From: Calliphora vicina
Taxonomy: Eukaryota > Arthropoda > Insecta > Diptera > Calliphoridae
Direction of reading: 5' to 3'
Assembly (NCBI RefSeq): GCF_958450345.1
Contig: NC_088781.1
Span: forward strand, 48,719,357 to 48,783,356
DNA: 64,000 nt
The notes beneath the pieces are model-generated. The model was given only the letters and a program-made list of their open reading frames with translations. It made no database searches and had not been told where the DNA came from. Of this stretch, positions 57,665 through 64,000 are shown piece by piece. How positions within the stretch are numbered: position 1 is the stretch's first letter; every line of letters starts with the position of its first letter. A program made the translations under genes and the position numbers.

Positions 57665-57876
57665 AACTAAAATTCATGAATTATTTGAGAGGTGCTGTGG
57701 CTTAATTGGTTAGCGCTGCAATTGTGCAAAAGATATGAAAACAAAATTCCAATTGGTTTCCGAGATACAACCGTGAGAATAATTGCATGTTCTTCCGAAA
57801 AATCAATACATGAGGCCAGCAAATAAAACTAAAATTCATGAATTATTTGAGAGGTGCTGTGCCTTAATTGGTTAGC
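57553..57876. repeat. 162-bp tandem duplication of LINE plus tRNA-like DNA
   Basis: Units 57553-57714 and 57715-57876 are almost identical. Each holds the endonuclease-side scrap of the minus-strand LINE, then AATTATTTGAGAGGTGCTGT and GCTTAATTGGTTAGC, the 5' half of a tRNA-like sequence. One visible difference is GTGGCTT against GTGCCTT. The near identity points to a recent duplication. Confidence 0.85.
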
Positions 57877-57937
57877 GCGTTTGATCATTAAGCATGATAT
57901 GGTATTGCTGGCCTGGGTTCGATTCCCAGCCGCTGCC
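57851..57937 (+). tRNA. tRNA-like sequence (pseudo-tRNA or SINE head)
   Basis: Box A TGCCTTAATTGG (57860-57871) and box B GGGTTCGATTCCC (57915-57927) are present. The T-arm forms a 5-bp stem CTGGG/CCCAG around TTCGATT. An anticodon-like stem ATCAT/ATGAT surrounds TAAGC; read as a 7-base loop it would give AAG. The acceptor pairs only partly (GGTGCTG with CGCTGCC). The sequence between the anticodon and T arms is long. More likely a decayed or SINE-derived tRNA than a working one. It abuts the 3' end of the LINE to its right. Confidence 0.5.
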
Positions 57938-58671
57938 AATCAACAACATCAGTTTATAATAATTATTAGTTTACTAATCATCATCATCTTTTGGTGCCCG
58001 GTGTGTTCCTTAACCTCGTTCACTTTCTTCTTCCAATCGGATATGTCTTGCGCAGCATTCTTCCAATCTGTTATATTGGCTTTCCTGCAATCTTCTTCGA
58101 CTCCATCAAGCCATCTTGACCTTGGTTTTCCCCTTGCTCTGGTGCTGTATGGAGTAGCATTCATTATTCTTTGTTGAGCTCTGTTCTGTTGCATTCTAGC
58201 TACGTGACCTGCCCAGCTTAATATTTGGCCTTTATAAATTTCACCACATCTTTACCTTCGATTATATTGTCGACCTCTCGGTTGCTTCTTCTAAGGAAGC
58301 TTCCGTCGTCATCACGTTTTGGGCCATATATTCTTCTTATAATTTTCCTTTCAAATATTCTTAGCTTTTCTTCGTCTGCTAGAGTCAGAGTCCATGTTTC
58401 ACAGCTGTATGTTAAAACTGGCAACACAACTGTTTTGTATAACCTAATTTTCAATGCTCTTGGTATCAGCTTCGACTTAAATAGTTTGATGTGGCTATAG
58501 AATACCTTATGGGCAGCTTGAATGCGGTCGTTTATAGAGAGGTGCATGTCGTTGTTACTGTTAATTAAAGCACCTAGGTATTTAAAGCTATTTACTCTTT
58601 CGAACGTATACTGTTGCAGCGTTATTCATTGCTGATTGTTTACGACCGTGGCCCGCGACATGTGTATGTAC

Positions 58672-59108
58672 TTAAGGCCCAACTATAATGTGCATAAGCT
58701 AGCTTAAGTTAATGTCAAAACCGAACGAAAATACTGTCAAATGCTTAAGAAAATCCGAAGAAACTTTTAGGTGGCCATAATGTACTTATGTGCATTCAAA
58801 ACAATTGAAGCCCCGTTTGCACATTTATGTGCAACACGTAATTAAAAAAATACGTATTTCTAATTATTTTATGAAAATAAATTAATTTTCTTCATCCTTT
58901 TAATTTTTTCTTTATTTTCTTTTTATACAATAAAGAAACTTACGGAATGTGCGACCAGCTTCGCTCTTTGCTTAAGCAAATAAAATTTGACGAAACTTGA
59001 CGAAACTCTCTTAAGTACATTATAGTTTGTCACATACGTTTTATATGTATTCGAACAGTTGCTTAAGCTGACTTAAACTAGTGTATGCATATTATAGTTG
59101 GGCCTTTA
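58672..59108. mobile_element. 431-bp PIF/Harbinger-like MITE in the LINE
   Basis: Element 58675-59105 starts AGGCCCAACTATAATGTGCA; the other end reads AGGCCCAACTATAATATGCA. TTA is duplicated (58672-58674, 59106-59108). The inverted ends extend about 40 bp. Flanking LINE coding motifs lie on both sides in the expected order, so the insertion is later than the LINE. Confidence 0.88.
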
Positions 59109-59600
59109 GTCTTACTTTCGTTTATGAGTAAACCAAGTTTTCTTGTTTCTGCTTCTAGGACAGTGAAGCTTTCTGCCAGCTCTCGAACACTATGCACTAT
59201 TAGAGCTATATCGTCTGCATAGGCGCACATTATTGTCGACCGTGTAAATACATGTCCTCCTCTATCTAACTGGTATTCACCTATGATGTTCTCCGATACT
59301 TCCTTAAGTCTGTGATTAATAATATTTGACAGAATTTTGTATGGAGTATTCAGCAATGTTATTCCCCTGTAATTTTCACAGTTCATTTTATTACCCTTTT
59401 TGTGTATGGGAATTATAATCCCACGTTGCCAATCGTTGGGGATCGTTTCCGTTTCCCATATTGTGCAAATTAATTTATAGAACTGAGACCGGAAAACATT
59501 GCCTGCATTTCTAAAAAGTTCTATGACTAGGCCATCATCACCAGGGGCTTTGTTATTCTTGATTTGTGAAATCGCTAGTTCAACTTCTTGTGTTGAGGTC

Positions 59601-59636
59601 GAAGAGAATCGTCACAGGTTGATGACGATTCTCTTC
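59601..59636. repeat. Perfect 14-bp hairpin at the LINE 5' edge
   Basis: GAAGAGAATCGTCA (59601-59614) and TGACGATTCTCTTC (59623-59636) with an 8-base loop. It lies where recognisable LINE coding ends, so it may be an inverted duplication formed at the 5' junction during LINE insertion. Confidence 0.8.
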
Positions 59637-59709
59637 GCAAATTTATTTCGCCGGCTAAATCGTTGGGCTGCTCTTTATTTATCTCTGTTATCAGTTTACT
59701 AATAACTAA

Positions 59710-61360
59710 TATTTATCACAGCGCCCTCCATCGGTGGTATAACACTAAAACGCCACCGAAGTAAAATAATTATATAAAGGTTGTTGGCTTGACTAATTGC
59801 GCCATCTCACCACCAGAGGCGCTGCAACCTGCACTAATAACAAATATAATTGCAGATTTGTCAATTAAAAGCTTTTCTCCTCCTTTCACCACCTTTTCTT
59901 CTACGCTCTAACCCCTTTCCAAAGAAAGTAACACAAATATATAGGCATATTAATTGCCTGAGTGTTACTGAGTGTTAAGTGATAATAATGTTTTTGTGAA
60001 CTATTTTGTGACTATTTAAAAACTTGTTGATTATATTTGCAATTTAGATGATACCAGTTTCTTTATAGGAAATAAACCACCATTTTTAAAAGGTAAAAAC
60101 ATATGTCTATGTTTTTCACACATAATTTTATAAAATAATTATTTGTCCGTATTTTTCACTGAGAGGGTAAACATATATTACCTTTGTTGTTTCGTTTGTA
60201 ACACATGGAAATATTCATCGAAGACTCACAAAAGTATTTACATTCTGGGACCTTATAAAGGACTTTTAAATATTTTCCCAAATATTAATTGCTGAACAGA
60301 AATGTTTAGGATTGAAATTGTGCATTTGAAATTTCTAATAAAATTTGACAAGGGGAACCTTCTCTTTGACGCGTTCCTATATTATTTGGTTTTAACATTT
60401 TTTGCAATATTTTGCTTTGAAAAAACTGTTAAACTTGTTTCCTTTATAAACACATTAACGATATTCGACCGATAATCGAGATTTACATAAAAAATTTAGA
60501 AAGATTTCTGGTATTTCTGGTTTTCATCTTTTTTGCAAGATTTTATTAAAAAAAAATTGTTTTAAACATTACATATTAACATAAGGGTTAATATGTTAGG
60601 AATTAAAGAGGTTGGAGTTTTGATATTAAAAATATATCTAAATTTCTAAAGTAAAAGAAAGTAAGGTTTGTATAGAAAAACTATAAAAAAATATATATCT
60701 ATGGAAAGTAATTAAGTAATAAAATGCTTGACAATTTTTACAGGATTTAGCAAAGATTTAAAACTAAATACCACCCTAATGCATATGAATGTTAGTGATA
60801 AATGATGTTTTGGCTTAACAGGGAGTTGACGAGTTTTCTTTCTATTTTCCTGTTTTCTTTTTCATTTCAAAGATACTTTATTATGAGTAGGTATTTATAC
60901 ATTTAGATATGTGTATTGTATTTATGTGTGTAAGTAAAATTGTGTATGTAAATCTATGTGATTTTCATTTGACATCTTCTCACACATGAAGGATTTAAAA
61001 TCTTGTATTTTTTGCTGTATTTCCCGCTTTTTATCTTTCTCGCATTTTTGTCAAAGGGAATTTGTGTTGGTATCAAAACGAAGCAGACACAAACAAAAAA
61101 AAACAAAGATGTAACAATTTCAACCTCATCATCATCATCAGCAGCAACATGCTTTTGAATTTATTTTACATCTGAGGTTACACATGACGTATGCGTAACA
61201 TAAAAAGGCTGTTACTCATACTCATCGTATACAAATATACAAAGATAAAGTATTATGCAATCTTATACATTTTTATAAAGGTTGCCCTTACTTTCTACTT
61301 TGTAGCTTTTCAATGCTCCCAGTCGTTGTCTGAAATTGGTCTCCATTATCATTAAAAAAA
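59710..61360. other. AT-rich DNA, no gene seen
   Basis: Near 59720-59830 two CGCC/GGCGC blocks (GCGCCCTCCATCGGTGG and GCGCCATCTCACCACCAGAG) resemble each other, perhaps element ends. Short CATCATCATCATCAG microsatellite near 61128. No coding recognised. Confidence 0.5.
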
Positions 61361-61363
61361 TGT

Positions 61364-62890
61364 TTAGCTTTTGTTTAGAAACATTTGTACAATATAAATG
61401 TATTCAAAGTATTGGCCATTGTTAGCTATGACATTTTCCCATCTTTCTGGCAACATATGGATTCCGAGCACAACTTTTGAGGCCAAGAACGAATCAAGCC
61501 AATTTCGGATACTCTGTTCCAAAGTGAAGGGTATCCCAGAGAGAGCGATTTGCATCGCTTTAAACAAATATTGGTCCGGGAAAAGGTCTGGACTACAAAT
61601 CAGGTGAGGTAAAACGTCCCAATCTCTTCATTCTATGTAAATACATTTTAAAATGTATTATTGATGGATTGTTATGGTTTCATATCTGGCCGCATATTCT
61701 GGGAGTTTTTCTTCAAATGCTATCTTCAAACGAATTAGTTGTGTTCGGTACCGTTTCCATAAGATGATCCAGCCAGATTTCAGCAGCCCATAATAGATAG
61801 GACACTTTATCTCTATATCCCATCAAACACAGTGTATGACCTTAGCGAACATTTGGCTATGGTGTCGATTCGGCTGGTTTTCCGGACTTCACATACGATC
61901 TCCTATTCTTCGTGTTATCGTAATTGATCTATTTTTATCTGAAGTAATGATTGGGTGTGCGGTCCTCGTTAGTGGGTAGGTCACACTAGGAAACTGTATG
62001 AGGCCTTATAGGTCAGCAAATCATTCTATCGGGAATTTCTGATCATAGGGTCGGGATATTCAACTTCGGTGCCTCACCCCCAGTAGAGTTCCCCAGTAGG
62101 GATAATTGGGTTGTATCCGATCAACTGTACGTTGGGGTGCTGTTTTCACTGACGGATACAAGATGGACTCAGGATATTAAACGTTCATATAGACTCTCCA
62201 AAGAGTGCAGTGTCTTCCAGGCAGAGATCTTCGCGATCTGGAAAGCCACAGAGTTGATAAAGACAAACGTCTATGAGGGGACGGATTGCAAAGTGTCCAG
62301 GGACTTTTGGTCAAAACTTAATGCAAAGGCAATCAAAATACTAATTAGGTTGTATTGGTGCAGCTTCAGAATTCTAGTAGGAGTGATAACTGGTCACTGC
62401 TCACTTGGGGACTTCATAGGTAAATGGGATAATGGCACACAGGATATCTGTATGTGTGTGGGGATGTAGAGAAGCTGGAGACAGTAGATCATATTATGTG
62501 CAACTGCCCTAGACTACAGGGTCATAGATTTAAGCGATGTAGGCTATTTAAAGGAAGTCCTACAGTGATTTCAAATCCGTAACCAATTTATTTCTCTATG
62601 CAGATTTATATTCTTCTTTTTCATACTGTTTTTCTCTCTATGTATGACTCCTGAAGAGGATCACAATGGACCTCATAGTCTCCGAGTTTAAGTGCACACC
62701 CCTTCCAAACTAAACTAATGACTCGGTGCACAAATGATTTTCTTTTCTAGAGCTCAAACATCATTTCGGACATATAAAAGTGTCTCGACTTCAATTCGTA
62801 TGGTATCCAATATCCCCACTTTTGTATGAATCCTGCTGCTCGCAAGAATTTGGAAATTGCTGCTTTATTGCAGCTATGGTTGAGTTTTAT
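61364..62890 (-). pseudogene. Mariner transposase relic (M4), split by a LINE
   Basis: Reading leftward: ISKFLRAAGFIQKWGYWIPY (about 62850, second helix-turn-helix and linker), KSFVHRVI-like residues ending at the LINE. After the LINE come ITIT, QPNRHHSQMFA (about 61880), CPIYYGLLKSGW, LPEYAARYE, then SPDLFPDQYLFKAMQIALSG (about 61590) and NWLDSFLASK through LPERWENVIANNGQYFEYIY (about 61450) to a stop at 61364. The C-terminus is open over about 67 codons. The segment with the HDNA second catalytic motif is lost near 61650, and frames shift elsewhere. The first helix-turn-helix is missing. Confidence 0.85.
61945..62731 (+). mobile_element. 5'-truncated LINE 3' end with RNase H
   Basis: The LINE body is about 61961-62715, placed in mariner M4. 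Its sides carry similar 16-mers, TAATGATTGGGTGTGC (61945) and TAATGACTCGGTGCAC (62716), an aged target duplication. Readable protein is AVFTDGYKMDSGY (about 62140, RNase H first motif), then SYRLSKECSVFQAEIFAIWK (about 62190) with the QAE motif, LYWCSFRILVGVITGHCSLG, and a CHC-type end (MCGDVEKLETVDHIMCNCPR after a frame shift). The 3' untranslated end is CTCCGAGTTTAAGTGCACACC and no long poly(A). RNase H suggests the I/R1/LOA groups. Confidence 0.8.
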
Positions 62891-63434
62891 AACAATCATG
62901 ATGGATTAACCCATTAATGCCTGACCTCCGAATCCGTTGTCCGATTTTGATGAAATTTTATACAGACAGTACTTAAGGCATTTATATTGAAGTGAATATT
63001 TTTAATTTTTTTTATCTGCCATACCTGAGCCTGCAGGTTATGGGTATTTTTCTACCTTCTAAAATTTATGTTTTTTTTTAATTATCTAAGTAGCTAAAGA
63101 GAAGCCCTTAACGCATTTTTTTCGATGTTTTGATGATTACGTTGTAGATTTATCAATACCTAGCTACAGGTGCGGATCCAGAGGGGGGTAATAGGAATGC
63201 CCCCTCCCCACGCAACTGAAATTTGTTCATATAAAAAAGGAAAAAAAGAGAAAAATGTAGAACAAATTTTAAATTCCAAAAACTAACCACAAACTCACAC
63301 CCCCAATGGTTGATCAGGATCCTCGCCTGCCTAGCTTTCATACAGATTGTGAAAAGTTGAAACTACATATCTAACTGCTATGTTAACCATTTCCCATCAA
63401 TAGATCTACATAAGTCTGGCTTGATAAAAAATAT
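62891..63434. other. Non-coding DNA, no gene seen
   Basis: A GC-rich patch near 63165-63215 (GGATCCAGAGGGGGG, then CCCCCTCCCC) stands out. No coding recognised. Confidence 0.5.
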
Positions 63435-64000
63435 TGTTACGAAATTGTACTTGAATTCAAATATAACGATTTTAACGGCTGATTTAAAAGCAGTCTAATG
63501 CTTTCAAATAACAGTGCTGTAATAGCAAAACGGAAACATATCTGTGGGCATTATTAACATTGAATAAAAGCTTTCAGTTGACCATTGATCGCAAGTTGGC
63601 AACGCTGTTTGCTGCGACCGTATATTCGAATTTGAATATTCACTTAAAGAACATTTTAGAAAGTACACCACAGATGGCGTATGTATTAGAAACCTCTAGA
63701 CAGTTAAAGAGAAATCAAGAGTGCAGATGGCAGTGTTATAAATAGTGGCAGAGGTTGCAGTCATTAGTCAGTTTATCAGAGACGCTATTCGAATAAACAT
63801 CAACTGGGTGCCTTATAGTGTGCCGTATTTTTCAAGTGAATTCGCGTACATTATAAAGTGTCTGTTTTTTTGAGAATTTATAAATGTGTATAAAAAACAT
63901 TGAGTGACTATTTAATTCTGTGGTTGTTGTACATTTTAAATAAATAAAGAGTTGTTACAATTTTTAAACTACTAAACGGCTTTTATTTGCAATCAAAAGT
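63435..64000 (+). mobile_element. LTR of a retrotransposon, runs off the window
   Basis: It starts TGTTACGAAATTGTAC, the usual TG of an LTR. In order it has a TATA box (63737), a TCAGT initiator (63768) and AATAAATAAA polyadenylation signals (about 63939). The end is not reached. It is either a solo LTR or the 5' LTR of an element lying to the right; no primer-binding site is in view. Gypsy-type origin is inferred from LTR style only. A 61-codon frame inside (63560-63745) is not expected to be used. Confidence 0.65.
63737..63772 (+). promoter_or_regulatory. Core promoter of the LTR
   Basis: TATAAATAG at 63737-63745 and TCAGT at 63768-63772 lie about 31 nt apart, the normal spacing of TATA box and arthropod initiator. 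It would start the genomic RNA at about 63770. Confidence 0.65.

Larger units (their letters stand above)
57945..59640 (-). pseudogene. RTE-type LINE reverse transcriptase, split by a MITE
   Basis: Reading leftward: EVELAISQIKNNKAPGDDGL (about 59590), FYKLICTIWETETIPNDWQR, IIIPIHKKGNK, NCENYRGITLLNTPYKILSN (about 59385, RT block), then after an internal loss CAYADDIALIVHSVRELAES (about 59225, the YADD catalytic pair) and KLGLLINESKTK. The MITE follows. Then come FERVNSFKYLGALINSNNDM (about 58600), LYKTVVLPVLTYSCETWTLT (about 58440), FERKIIRRIYGPKRDD, SWAGHVARMQQNRAQ (about 58200) and GKPRSRWLDGVEEDCRKANI (about 58120). The tail is ATGATGATG. A deletion removes the RT segment with the first catalytic aspartate, and a one-base shift lies near 58235. 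Clade inferred from these motifs; RTE-like is my best guess. Confidence 0.82.

Overview
The window looks like non-coding, transposon-filled DNA from an insect nuclear genome, most likely a higher fly (Diptera, probably a calyptrate such as a blow fly, flesh fly or muscid). This is an inference from strong AT-richness, the absence of dense open reading frames, and the mix of decayed mariner, piggyBac, hAT-like, PIF/Harbinger-like and Helitron elements, Jockey-like and other LINEs, plus an LTR whose core promoter (TATA box followed about 30 nt later by TCAGT) fits arthropod retroelements. Species identity cannot be read from the sequence alone. No intact host gene is visible. The best host-exon candidate is an open frame at 54733-55188 with a single internal TGA.

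Layout. 1-9,000: mariner relic, a small MITE (second copy at 44.9 kb), a non-autonomous Helitron and a 2.4-kb hAT-like element holding further repeats. 9,188-10,939: two related non-autonomous repeats (families A and B), B with an internal minisatellite. 11,216-11,672: decayed coding exon of unknown identity. 14,698-16,850: LINE fragment split by a hAT-like element with an 8-bp target duplication. 17-25 kb: family A, family I, a TA-flanked MITE, Helitron pieces including a conserved helicase C-terminus. 25,584-27,260: piggyBac copy with TTAA duplication and decayed transposase. 27.7-31.4 kb: minisatellite, transposase fragments and a mariner split by a 998-bp TA-flanked element. 32.3-34.2 kb: PIF/Harbinger-like element with a palindrome and another MITE inside. 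35.0-36.6 kb: Helitron helicase relic on the minus strand. 37.6-46 kb: family A, two mariner relics, a 500-bp inverted repeat, a 244-bp Helitron, a Jockey 3' end and MITEs. 47.5-53.7 kb: a roughly 32-bp satellite array split by a tRNA-headed SINE, a 2.5-kb set of nested inverted-repeat elements, a 1.3-kb insertion and a 124-bp hairpin. 55.2-62.9 kb: family A with nested MITE, two LINEs back to back around a tRNA-like sequence, and a mariner split by a LINE. 63,435-end: LTR running off the window.

The genes do not form a pathway. The organising principle is nesting. At several sites the host element reads through coherently once the insertion and one copy of its target duplication are ignored, so boundaries can be set to the base and relative ages ordered. 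The most unusual items are the tRNA-headed 678-bp SINE with internal 120-bp repeats, the nested inverted-repeat element that keeps a start codon and a splice donor, the tandem duplication joining LINE and tRNA-like sequence, and the TGA-interrupted open frame at 54.7 kb.
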